Positions 1-9,711 of a stretch of DNA of 64,000 nt are shown in pieces. Position numbers and translations under genes: made by a program. Location of the stretch: the NCBI RefSeq assembly GCF_008831285.2, contig NC_045148.1, positions 16,532,802-16,596,801 on the forward strand, read 5' to 3'. Position 1 is the stretch's first letter, and every line of letters begins with the position of its first letter. This DNA is from Nymphaea colorata. Its lineage: Eukaryota; Streptophyta; Magnoliopsida; Nymphaeales; Nymphaeaceae. A model generated the notes under the pieces. It was given only the letters and a program-made list of their open reading frames with translations. It had not been told where the DNA came from and did not search any database.

Positions 1-239
1 GAGTCTTATGGGAGATTGGATTATGTCAGATCTGGTACATGATTTATCCAAACTATTTGGATCCTAACCATTTAAGTTCATACAAAAAGGAATATTTCAT
101 CTTACAGCCTAACAAGAAAGCCGAAAGCACTACCTCATCAAGTCACTTTGTTTAAAAATAACTGAGCAGAAAGCATGGGGGCTTTTATATACAAGAAATA
201 AAAGGCACATGATGAATGAAATATAACTGATGACTGACT

Positions 240-900
240 TTGCTTTCAAAAAGGTTCAGCCGGATTTGGTAAAGAAATCTGGATCGGGTTACTAATAGAC
301 AGTTTGGTAACTAATCTGAATCCGAGTCTAATAACTGCTTGAGATTCGATACGGATCCAACTGGATTACATAACAAAGTTAAGACTCTACGTTAGTTTAA
401 TATGTCAGAACTTGAGATTCAATAAGGATCCAACTCTATTACATAACAAAGTTAAGATTCTATGTTAGTTTAATATGTCAGAAGCACTCATTAACATCCC
501 TACATACTTACCAGTAGGAATTATAGTGGATCCGATTCAAATTGAACCTACTTTTAACCATATCAATATTTTTTTTTTAGATGGTTACATATTTGATTCG
601 ATTTTGGATTTGAATGCAAATGAAGAAAGTAATATCCAAATCCGAATAAAGAATCCGATTTCTCAACCTGATCTGAATATGATATTTGAATTCATATCTA
701 AATCTGAATGCACATTTTAAACCAAATCCAGCTGAATTTCAGAATGTTAGGGTGTTGGAATAGAATATTTATTCAAAATGAAACCCATTTCGGATCTGAA
801 CAAATGTGTATCCAAATCTGAATCCTGTTGAATGTCATTTCTTAAATCCAAATCAAATCGGATTTTTTAATCAAATATTAAATTTATATATCCAATTTTC
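240..900. repeat. Dispersed repeat rich in GGATCC/ATCCGAAT-like words
   Basis: This AT-rich stretch repeats degenerate words such as ATCCAAATC, GGATCCAA and AATCCGATT. The same texture recurs near 20.43-20.66, 29.34-29.66, 32.72-33.0, 37.88-37.94 and 44.75-44.97 kb, so it is probably a dispersed non-autonomous element rather than a gene. The open frame at 475-720 only reads through these words (a D-P-I-Q-I-E-P pattern) and I do not call it coding. Element ends were not found. Confidence 0.45.
338..483. repeat. Two-copy tandem duplication, 73-bp unit
   Basis: The segments 338-410 and 411-483 are near-identical direct repeats. Both begin CTTGAGATTC and end TTTAATATGTCAGAA, with a handful of substitutions between them. 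This is a local tandem duplication inside the GGATCC-rich repeat. Confidence 0.85.
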
Positions 901-1739
901 TCAGAAGGGTTCAGTCAAATATATATATAATTGTATATTTTTTAATAATTAGTTATATTTGTTGATTAGATTATATTAAAAATATACTTTTATTTTAATA
1001 GGGGCTGTGGCTCAACTCAGTGAAGAGCAATGACAATTGACATTTATTTTAACAACATTTGAAGAAAATCAATAAAAAATGCCTTCCTTCTTGTAGAAGT
1101 GATAATATTTTACATGTGCATAGAGTAAAGACAAACAAACATGCGTTCTACTACATTTGGTGTCACAATATCACTCAACATAAACGTTATCTTTGTTGAC
1201 ATGAGATAACGAAATGATAGAAAGTTTACACATAATTTTTAATGTCAACTTCCATATGTTGATTGCATTCTTAGGTAACGAAAATGAGTATTTCATTTTA
1301 CTACCTGAAAGAGAGCCGAAATTCTCATGCACCCCCTGTTTGCTTCGGGTATAGGGCTTTTTTTAATGCTTCGAGATGCCACCCTACTGACGTAGCGCCC
1401 CTTTTTAAATACAAAAAAAAAAAATTGATATCTCAGGAATTTGAAGCGGAAACTGACCGCCTACCAACTTTCACCTCGAACGTTGCACCAACTTGACAAA
1501 CATGGATCATGTTTAACAATAAAAAGCATGAGCAGGAAAAGAAACTTTGCTAACAATCAATAGAAACAAATATAAAGGCAAGACATTAGAAAAGTACAAG
1601 GTGGTCACTTCAAAGCAATGCAAGTTCTCAGCATCCTTGAAACCCAACCCAAGATAACTTCACATATACATTTTGTAGACATACAAACTAGTTAGTGTAA
1701 ACTATTGGGAAGATGCCTATACGAACGAAATCACATGAA

Positions 1740-1990
1740 CCGAAGCCCAATTCTGAGGAGCTCGTCCATGGAATCCGAAGCAGCTTAGAGAAACAAAAAG
1801 AGAATGCGAACATGGAGCTCAGATAGCAAAGCTAGAGAAGAACAAGTTAGGGCAAGAGAGAAAGGGAGAAAGCGAACCGGCGGAGGAGCGGAGCGGCGAC
1901 GGTGAGAAGGCAGCTATTCTCGAATGCGAGGGAGGAGGAGAGGGGTAAAATGAAGAGAAGATGGGCTTTGAAAAGAAAAGGTCGAGCGGG
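1740..1990 (-). promoter_or_regulatory. Possible promoter/5' leader of an unseen minus-strand transcript
   Basis: Read on the minus strand, this stretch is pyrimidine-rich, higher in GC than its surroundings and looks like a plant 5' leader (CTCTCCTCCTCC, then TTCTTCTCTAGC). Short minus-strand ATGs follow at about 1823 and 1770, but their frames stop within 13 to 42 codons and no downstream exon is recognisable. It could be a leader exon, a non-coding RNA start or a decayed gene. Confidence 0.2.
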
Positions 1991-2061
1991 TGAAATTTCA
2001 CCTGCTCGAAAGTCCGACCTGCGAGCTCGGACTTTTGAGCAGGTGAAATTTCACCCGCTCG
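1983..2061. repeat. 79-bp inverted repeat (hairpin) built on GGTGAAATTTCACC
   Basis: Arms of about 35 bp, with one mismatch, flank a 9-bp loop (CCTGCGAGC). Each arm contains the 14-bp self-complementary word GGTGAAATTTCACC, so the hairpin is nested. A third copy of that word lies at about 2083. No terminal repeats or target-site duplication were found to make it a standard MITE. Confidence 0.8.
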
Positions 2062-2636
2062 CTTTAATGTAAAACAGGTGAAATTTCACCCGCCCGTACA
2101 TATTTCAACTGCTTCTTTCGTTTTACCCGTGCAATCAAACGGGCCCTTAAGGTTAAGATATAACCTTACCTGTTCCGATTGCTTTTTCTTTTTTTCTTTT
2201 TCCCTTAAACTAGAAGGCTCATTTTTTTTTTCCATAAACAAAACGATGTTGATAATCAGGATATATTTGTTTACCTCAGATTTGAGATAATGAAGGATCT
2301 TTCTCTTATATGAAGTTTTTAACATGTAAAGTGGATACGAAAATTACAATTAGGGAATCGATTGTTTGTTTAAACAGTAGGTCTCACGAATCAACAAGTA
2401 AATGGGGTAAAATCTTGATAAAAGAAAAACTTTTATATCTCAATTCATCTCTATATTGAAGCTACAAATATCCAATTTGGCCACAAGAAAGGTGAATCTT
2501 AATCCTACCTTCTAATAAAAATCATGTACTTATTCGACCACTAAAGGTTTTCATGTTAAAGATAGCTCACATTTACCAAGTTTTCCAAAATAAGTGACTC
2601 TAGACTTAAATAGTCTATTATAACTCAGCCGGTTAT

Positions 2637-2834
2637 AGGGGCGGAGATAGATGAGGTCTCCGTGTGGCATACCAAATCTGAAACTTTGAATTTACATGTT
2701 TTACTTTGGTCGACTTGGGTCAAGTTATATAGGGCAGCTTAAAAGATTATGGTCACTGTATTAAGGCCAACTGAAAATTTATTAACTATATATTTAGTGC
2801 CCCATGAGAAAAAATTTCTCGCTCTATCTCTGCT
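2637..2834. mobile_element. Probable small TIR element, about 198 bp
   Basis: The left end reads AGGGGCGGAGATAGATGAG. The right end, reverse-complemented, reads AGCAGAGATAGAGCGAG, giving imperfect terminal inverted repeats. The GGGGCGGAG start is shared with the hAT-like MITEs nearby. No clear target-site duplication was seen, so the boundaries are approximate. Confidence 0.4.
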
Positions 2835-2984
2835 TGGTGATGCGAGCTTCATTTGATTAACTATTGTTTTCAAATAAAACTAATATATAAGTTGTCATTT
2901 AATATTGTTTTGTGTGAGATATCGCCTACATTTGATTAACTATTGTTTTCAAACAAGACAAGAATGTCACTTTGTGGCTGCAGA

Positions 2985-3173
2985 CAAGGGTAGAGCTAGG
3001 ATTTTCTTCAGGGGCGAGCCAAACAGTTCAACCTCGGATCCGAGTAGGACCAAACTAAACCCGAATATAAAAAATACATTGCACAACTAAATTTTTTTAA
3101 TGTATTTTATTTTTTGTTTTTTCAAATAGTTGGGGTGGATCTATGGCCTAGGTGGCCCACTCCCTCCCTCCTG
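2985..3173 (+). mobile_element. hAT-like MITE, copy 1 (189 bp)
   Basis: It begins CAAGGGTAGAGCTAGG and ends in CCCTCCCTCCTG, imperfect inverted termini of the CAGGGGCGGAG type. It is flanked by 8-bp direct repeats GCTGCAGA (2977-2984) and ACTGCAGA (3174-3181), 7 of 8 identical, as expected for hAT insertion. Interior blocks (GGATTTTCTTCAGGGGCGAGCC, AAAAAATACAT, CATGGCCTAGG-like) match the copies at 4.1, 30.6 and 57.0 kb. No coding capacity. Confidence 0.75.
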
Positions 3174-3357
3174 ACTGCAGAGTTCAACATAATTGAACAT
3201 CAAATACCAATATATCAATGACTTTCAAACAAGCACCCAACAAAAAACTGGTAGTGAAGCCAAGATAGCACCTACAACAAATTTTGGGCGAGCGAAAAGA
3301 GTTATAAGTAACTCGCCAAGCATGTTTTGTGTGAATTTTTTTGACTTTCCAATAACA

Positions 3358-3430
3358 CCGAGTCCCTTCACTAAGTGGACTCGGTCAGAACCGAGTCCCT
3401 TTACTAAGTGGACTCAGTTGGAGCCGAGTC
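3358..3430. repeat. 33-bp tandem repeat, about 2.2 copies, each a small hairpin
   Basis: Units start at 3358, 3391 and 3424 (the last partial). Each begins CCGAGTCC and runs to GGACTCGG or GGACTCAG, so a single unit can fold on itself. The overlapping open frame at 3193-3441 is explained by this repeat and is not called a gene. Confidence 0.8.
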
Positions 3431-4117
3431 AAGCGGAGTAATCAATTTGACTGCGCAAGTTTCTAAACATTGCATGCAATCCAACATCTATTAGGGGAAA
3501 TCAACAAATGCAAGATAAGTTATTAAGAATAAGTTATGAATTTCACTATGAGACCTCAAAAGTTTAGTCTTATATCTGATATTCTAAGAAATTTTAGAAG
3601 ATTTATAAGGGAGGTTGTTAAGTGGTTGGTTTTTCTGGTTCATAGCTTGTTGGAATCATGGTTAAAACCGAAATTGCTAGGGAGCAGATTGGGAACAATC
3701 ATACTATTGGCTCATTTTCAATGCGGAAGTGAGTCAAGTCATTATATCCATCATAAAATACCTCCACTGAGAACTTCCTCATTTTCTTTGCCATTTTGCA
3801 AATTGGACTTACTCTTGAGGGGGGGGGGACATGGGGGGCGGACAACCAATGAAGAAAGAGCTGGCTTACAGAGTTTTTTCGTCTTTGTAGGAGCGAAAAG
3901 GAGTTCCCTTAGAATTTTTCTTCAACTAGAAAGGATTGTTGCCGTTATTTCTCTTTCTCCCTTGAAGCCATCACCCAAATTCGTGCATGTGTGTTTACAC
4001 CCACTCAAATAGACTTGACAAGGAATCCATTCTCGCAAACAAACACACCCTTTACATACACGCACCCTTTCCTGCATATCCATATAAGACTTGAGTAGGC
4101 CGGAGTTCCATACGAGT

Positions 4118-4307
4118 AGAGGCGGAGCAAGGATTTTCTTTAGGAGCGGGCCGACAGTCTACTTCTGAATCCGGGTAGGGCCAACTGGATTCAAATCCAA
4201 AAAATACATGATGCAATTAAAAAATTTTATTTTTTTCAATATAATTTTTTTTTTCATTGGTCAGGACGAGGCCATGGCCTAGGCGGGCCCCCCTCCCTCC
4301 GCCCCGC
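4118..4307 (+). mobile_element. hAT-like MITE, copy 2 (190 bp)
   Basis: Same interior as copy 1: GGATTTTCTTTAGGAGCGGGCC, GACAGTCTA, CAAATCCAAAAAATACATGA, then CCATTGGTC-like and GGCCATGGCCTAGG, ending in a C-rich tract and CCGCCCCGC. Flanking 8-mers ATACGAGT (4110-4117) and ATAGGAGG (4308-4315) match at 6 of 8. It is non-coding. Confidence 0.7.
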
Positions 4308-4315
4308 ATAGGAGG

Positions 4316-5724
4316 TACCCACGTATGAAAATTGAATGGCTGGACCAAAGATACGATGACACGTGCCTGCATTCTGTGCATCGCAATCATACAAAATAAC
4401 CGCAACGTGTAGATCTTTAGAGATGACAAGGACTTGTGAACCTCAAGAACAAATTAATTATTTATTGGCCCAATATCACCTACCAAAAAAATAAAAATTG
4501 GACACGTGTGCGATCGCTGTGGGCCGCTTTCGCAATTTTTTTCATGCAACGTGGCTGCACTCAGTTCCATCTCTTTGATGTCAAGGAAAGTGCCCTAGAA
4601 TTGCTTGGGCTTTTGTTTCATTTAACGTGCACAATAGATGAAATGTCACATCCGTTGTGTTGAAAGGGACTCTTTGCAACACCAAACTTGGATTTCACAC
4701 AATTGGTTCAAGAAAAGTAAAAGAAAAAATTATAATAATATTTATAAAATAATATTAAAAGAAAAAACAACAACTAACATGCATCTACAATATAAAGAAG
4801 CATATTTAACTCCTGTTGATCATTGTTCATAGCTTATAAACAGTTAGCAAACTATTGCCTATCACATTATATAATAAAAAATCACATGGATTCAATCAGG
4901 AGAACATATAAACAATAAAAAATTAAATAAGAAAAGAAAACTAAAAGAATTACAACTTTTCTTATAGCGGGCTACTTGGAGACACAATGGCACATTGTGA
5001 TGAAATTAGAATGTCAAAACAAGAGAGAAAGTTAGCTATGTCAAAAGCAAAAATACCAATAAAAACTAACTATTTAGAGAAAGAGAGAGAAAGAACAGCG
5101 CCGCTTCACTCAAACGCTTTGAAGCGTTTTGCTGAGTGAAGGGCTTGACGTGCGCCTCTAATAACAATGGATCCAATATAAGTTTTATCTGTCCCAACCT
5201 ATGTTACCAGAGTGCGGGGTGCGGGTGCCGGTGTCTGTGTGAGTGCGGGTGTCAAAACTTCACATCTCAAAAAATTTAAGTGCAGTGGTGCGAGTGCCGG
5301 TGTTGGTGTGGGTGCATGTGCTGGAACGTCACATTCCAAAATTTTTAGGTGTGGTGCTGCGGTTAAGGTATTTTATTATTATTGTTATTATTAATTTATT
5401 ATATATATAAAAGAATAAAGATGTATATATTATTATTACAATTTAGTTATTAATATATATAAGATACTTAACTAATTTATTACATAAGAAAATATCAAAA
5501 CAACATATATTACATAAGTAATTTAGTAATATGACATTTTAACTAGGCTCAGGTGTGTGTCGGAGCTGCATGTATACACCCGACTCGATGTGACTTGGGT
5601 GCGGCAATAAAATAAAAGAGCCCGGCCACTTAAGTGGCAACTTCACTCCTTAGTGTTTGCCACGTGGTAAAAAAATGTAGTGCAATTCAAACACGACCTC
5701 AACATCATAACACGACCTCAACAT
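4316..5724. other. Intergenic, repeat-derived; no gene seen
   Basis: AT-rich DNA without a convincing gene. At 5199-5610 it contains GTGCGGGTGCCGG-type repeats that resemble, but do not clearly pair with, the GGTACGGGTACG termini of the element at 5725-6205. A 38-bp inverted repeat sits at 5104-5141. Confidence 0.5.
5104..5141. repeat. Short inverted repeat
   Basis: CTTCACTCAAACGCTT is followed by a near reverse complement, AAGCGTTTTGCTGAGTGAAG, giving a compact stem-loop. No function is evident. Confidence 0.6.
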
Positions 5725-6205
5725 CTATGTCACCGGGGTACGAGTATGGGTGCTGGTACGGGTACGAGAAAACAGGTACTGGTATAGCGTTTTTGAAATT
5801 TATGGTACGGGTACGGTGTAAATTTTATGCAATAAAGTTAATTTTTTAATTAAAAAAATTATAAATTTTAAAGAGAAAAAACACCATATCATAAAAACGA
5901 ACCTTCACAATGACTTACAATACATGAAAAGTGGAAACATTGTTATATATTAGTTTCCTGTTTCAGACAGGACTAAAGAAGCTTCTTTATAACGTGTGAA
6001 GAATAAAAAAGCTTCTTTAGTCCTGTATTGAAAAAATCTGGAATAAGAAACTAACATATAAGAATATTTTCGCTCACAATGTCTGTAAGTTGGTGGTGGG
6101 AGACCTCAACGGGTGAGAAGAGTTTGGCTTTCGGGTAAACTGGTTCTACCGTACCGGTGTACCAGTACCGGTAAGCGGGTCAATATGCCGTACCCGGTGA
6201 CATAG
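5725..6205. mobile_element. 481-bp non-autonomous TIR transposon with 8-bp target duplication
   Basis: The left end CTATGTCACCGGGGTACG is mirrored by the right end GTACCCGGTGACATAG, and further GGTACGGGTACG / GTACCGGTACC blocks extend the inverted similarity. It is flanked by perfect direct repeats CTCAACAT at 5717-5724 and 6206-6213. The interior (about 5950-6060) contains a strong inverted repeat, AGGACTAAAGAAGCTTCTTT against its complement. No transposase frame is present. The 8-bp duplication suggests a hAT-type element. Confidence 0.8.
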
Positions 6206-6213
6206 CTCAACAT

Positions 6214-7415
6214 CATACTCAAGTCGGCCTGAATCTTTTTGAAAATAAAGTCGATTAAGAAACAGACTTTGCATTGGGTTCTTCACATTGATGGAAACAT
6301 GTTCATAGTCATCAGCATTTCTTACAGTGGGTCCAATACGTCAAGCTTTTGTTTCTTTTTCTTCTTCTTTTCCCTGAGAAAAATGCACGGCGTTCAAGAA
6401 ACAACTGTTATTCATGCATGAAAATGCTTTTCAAAGAGGAGGCGTAGGAAAGAATTTTCGTACGAAAGCACTGCTTTTCATGCAAATACGTAGAGCTCAC
6501 GAGATGCCTATGGTTTTTGGCAGCATTTTGCTTCATCATGAACATGTAGAAACGAAGGTGAGCATGACCAGTTGAGAAAATGTTTTCCACAGCTGTGGAA
6601 AGTCCTGAACAATGAAGTTTTTCTTAGGAAGAGTTTTCCCAGAGTTAAGTTTTTTTTTTTCTCCAAATACGACTCAAACATCAAACATCAAGTCTCTTAA
6701 ATGTACCTAACCAGGCACAGCCATAAATGAAGGAAAAACTTTTGAGTGAAGAAGTGTCATCATAAAGACAAACACTAATGCCAAACAAATGTTAGTTTCT
6801 CGAGCTATTTTTATAAATTGAAACCCCGTAAATTATATACATAGAGGCATAATAAGACCAGATGAACATAAAAAATGTAAAATTTTTATTAAATTAATGT
6901 AATATTCATAAAAAACATAATGTGTAAACTTATCCATAGGAAAGCAAGTTAGTTTTTTTCTTTTCTTTTTTTTTGGCTTTGCATCTTGAATTTTTCGTGT
7001 CATTCAAACGGGACATAAAGCTTGTCTGCAATAGTTTTCATGTGAGAAACAGCTTCATGCTTTCGAGTCTTTTTTTCCTAAGAAAATGTTTTCGTATCCA
7101 AACAAGGAATATGCGGTACCCCAACGGTTTTCTCGTTAAAGAAAGGGCCCGTCCAAACGTCAGCAACGACCCAAATGAGTCCCCACCACACGCAGCCCCA
7201 AATGCTGTTTCTCTCTTTCTCCCTCTGTTTCCGGATTCAACTTCAAATGCCCATCCGCCATTCCATCCATCGGTCTTTCTTCACTTCTCTGTTGCTTCTC
7301 CTTCGTTCAATTCTGTCTGTTACAAGAGACAAGACAGAAAATTGAGAAAAGAAAAAGGCAGAATCTCTCTCTCGCTCTTTCTCGAGCGCGCGCGCAGAGA
7401 CGGTGACGGCCAACG
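6214..7415. other. Intergenic and 5' leader of the downstream gene
   Basis: No gene is recognised up to about 7.1 kb. From about 7200 the sequence becomes pyrimidine-rich (CTCTCTTTCTCCCTC, TCTCTCTCTCGCTC) and reads as the 5' leader of the repeat-protein gene starting at 7416. Frames on both strands over 6973-7531 are shadows of this low-complexity leader. Confidence 0.5.
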
Positions 7416-9711
7416 ATGCCTCGCTGGAGAAGGAAGAAAAGTGAGAAGAAGAAGAAGCCTGATTCGCCAACTAACGTTCCAGGTACTACCATCCTCACCC
7501 ATTTACTTGTTATGACTGGGCCTGTTCCCACAACTACTGTTTGATCCTCTCTCCCTTTCGTTTATGATCTGCTTTACCATTTTCGTTTTGTTGGTCTGGT
7601 AGATGGTGGTGGCAGTGAGATAAAAGGGGAAAAGGGAAATGGTGCTGCATTCCATGATCATGGTGATGGTGGACATAAAGCTGTTGTTGCCTCTTCAAAG
7701 TCATCTGAGTCAAAGCGGACAAATCCTGTGGTAAATGGTGTTGCATTCCATGATCATGGTGATGGTGGACATAAAGCTGTTGTTGCCTCTCCAAAGTCAT
7801 CTGAGTCAAAGCGGACAAATGCTGTGGTAAATGGTGCTGCATTCCATGATCATGGTGATGGTGGACATAAAGCTGTTGTTGCCTCTCCAAAGTCATCTGA
7901 GTCAAAGCGGACAAATGCTGTGGTAAATGGTGCTGCATTCCATGATCATGGTGATGGTGGACATAAAGCTGTCGCTGCCTCTCCAAAGTCATCTGAGTCA
8001 AAGCAAACAAATGCTGATAACTCGGATCCCAAAATGGAGAATAGCTCAAGTCGAAAGATGGAGAAGGGCTCGAATGCGAGGATGGAGAACAGCTCAAACC
8101 CGAAAATGGAGAACTCACATCTTCCTTCCCACGATTCTAACGACAACGGCGGGCAAACCGCCAAAGATTTGGAGGTGCAGAAAAATGACGACGAAGATGG
8201 ATGGTTAAAAGGGGATGCCATTGTCGGTGTTGTGGATGGAAAAAATGAAGGTGAACTGGAGGAGAAAAGCAAAATTGTGGAGCCATTGAAGGACAACCAG
8301 CAGAGAGCGTCTAATGGTAGCCCCAGCGATGATGGTACCGCAGTTAGTGATTCTGGAAAGCAAACCAAGGAGCAAGGAACTACCTTGACTGTTTCGGGTG
8401 TCACTGACCGAGAGAATGCAGTAAGTTCTGAAGTTCTTAAAAATGAACTTCCAATCAAGAGTCCTGAAGCCATCATTGAAACCGGAAAGGGAGAAATCAC
8501 AGCAGATGATACAGGATTACCTGAATCAGGAAAAGAAGAATCAAGTGAGAATGTTGATAGGAATGCAGTAAGTTCGGAAGTTCTTCAAAATGAACTTCCA
8601 ATCGAGAGTCCTGAAGCCATTATTGAAACCGGAAAGGAAGAAAACACATCAGATGATACAGGGTTGGCTGAATCAGAAAAAGAAGAATCAAGAGAGAATG
8701 TTGACAAGAATGCAGTAAGTTCGGCAGTTCTTAAAAATGAACTTCCAATCAAGAATCCTGAAGCCATTATTGAAACCGGAAAAGGAGAAAGCACAGCAGA
8801 TGATACAGGATTGCCTGAATCAGGAAAAGAAGAATCAAGAGAGAAAGTTGAGAGGAATGCAGTAAGTTCGGAATTTCTTCAAAATGAACTTCCAATCAAG
8901 AGTCCTGAAGCCATTATTGAAACCGGAAAGGAAGAAAGCACATCAGTTGATACAGGATTGGCTGAATCAGAAAAAGAAGAATCAAGAGAGAATGTTGATA
9001 AGAATGCAGTAAGTTCGGCAGTTCTTAAAAATGAACTTCCAATCAAGAATCCTGAAGCCATTATTGAAACCGGAAAGGGAGAAAGCACAGCAGATGATAC
9101 GGGATTGCCTGAACCAGAAAAAGAAGAATCAAGACAGGATGTTGATAACTATTGCGTTGTAGGCTTGGTTGAACCAACCAAGGAGGAACATATGGAGATT
9201 GTGCCACTTCCTTCTTCTGTGGAAGTTCATCACGAAAACAAGCAACAGGTGGTGATTGATACAGCGCACAGACCTCTTGAAGTCACAGAGAATATGGATG
9301 ACCATGCTCGTGTAAACTCGGTTGAAATACCAAGGGAAGAAATCCCAGAGATTGTGCCATTTTATTCGTCTGTGGAGGTTGATCAGCAGGCAAACAAACC
9401 GGCGATCACTGTTCGTGCTGCAGATAAACCTGTTTCTCTGTCCTCCAAAGATAGCGACGAACTGAAAACGGCAGAAACAGAGGTTTGCCTTCAACCAAAT
9501 CTATGAATTATTTCCCCTTCTGTTAATAGATTTTGACAGATTATTTGGTTGCTTCACTTTAAAATACGAGAAGCTGGCATGGTTTTTGATTCAATCATTT
9601 CTATGGATAAATTGATGCTTGCAGAGAACTTTACCACCATTGATCGAGCGACCAACTTCTTGGAAGTGTTGCTGTGGATTGTTGGATGTGTTTATGGGCT
9701 CAAACAGATGA
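7416..9711 (+). CDS. Three-exon gene for a 677-residue multi-tier repeat protein, unknown family
   Basis: Inferred exons are 7416-7482, 7603-9482 and 9625-9711. The junctions AG/GTACTA, GTAG/AT, GAG/GTTTGC and GCAG/AGA keep one frame and end at TGA 9709-9711. The unspliced frame would stop at 9504-9506 instead. The N-terminus is strongly basic (MPRWRRKKSEKKKK), like a nuclear-localisation signal. Residues about 36-163 are four 32-residue repeats (VNGAAFHDHGDGGHKAVVAS core). About 162-193 are four 8-residue N-S-x-x-K/R-M-E units. About 294-538 are five acidic 49-residue repeats (NAVSSEVLKNELPIKSPEAI core). Two diverged 51-residue units (EIVPLPSSVEV / EIVPFYSSVEV) follow. The last exon adds a compact tail, SWKCCCGLLDVFMGSNR, the only non-repetitive, possibly conserved part; its cysteines could be lipid-modified (inference). 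Most of the protein looks disordered. No enzyme domain or membrane segment is visible. The reading frame is secure; function is unknown. Confidence 0.75.
7641..8018 (+). repeat. Coding tandem array, 96-bp unit, four copies
   Basis: Units begin at 7641, 7737, 7833 and 7929 (GGTGCTGCATTCCATGAT or one-base variants) and each encodes 32 residues. Copies differ at only a few bases, so the array is young or homogenised. The opposite strand is also open here (His-rich frame), a by-product of the repeat. Confidence 0.92.
8019..8114 (+). repeat. Coding tandem array, 24-bp unit, four diverged copies
   Basis: Four 8-residue units, at 8019, 8043, 8067 and 8091, share the pattern (N/K)(S/G)S-x-(P/R/A)(K/R)ME. 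It sits directly after the 96-bp array in the same exon. Confidence 0.8.
8415..9149 (+). repeat. Coding tandem array, 147-bp unit, five copies in A-B-A-B-A order
   Basis: Units start at 8415, 8562, 8709, 8856 and 9003, exactly 147 bp apart (49 residues). Units 1, 3 and 5 share LKNELPIK, GKGE and GLPE. Units 2 and 4 share LQNELPI, GKEE and GLAESEKEES. The array therefore expanded as a 294-bp dimer. Every period is a multiple of three and the frame is intact throughout, which argues for selection on the protein. Confidence 0.93.

Noticed and set aside
475-720. 81-codon frame starting MSEALINIP
   Set aside because: Reads through the GGATCC/ATCCGAAT dispersed repeat; no motif or exon context.
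7534-8118. Minus-strand 194-codon His-rich frame
   Set aside because: Antisense shadow of the 96-bp coding repeats; the plus-strand frame continues through all tiers and splices, this one does not.
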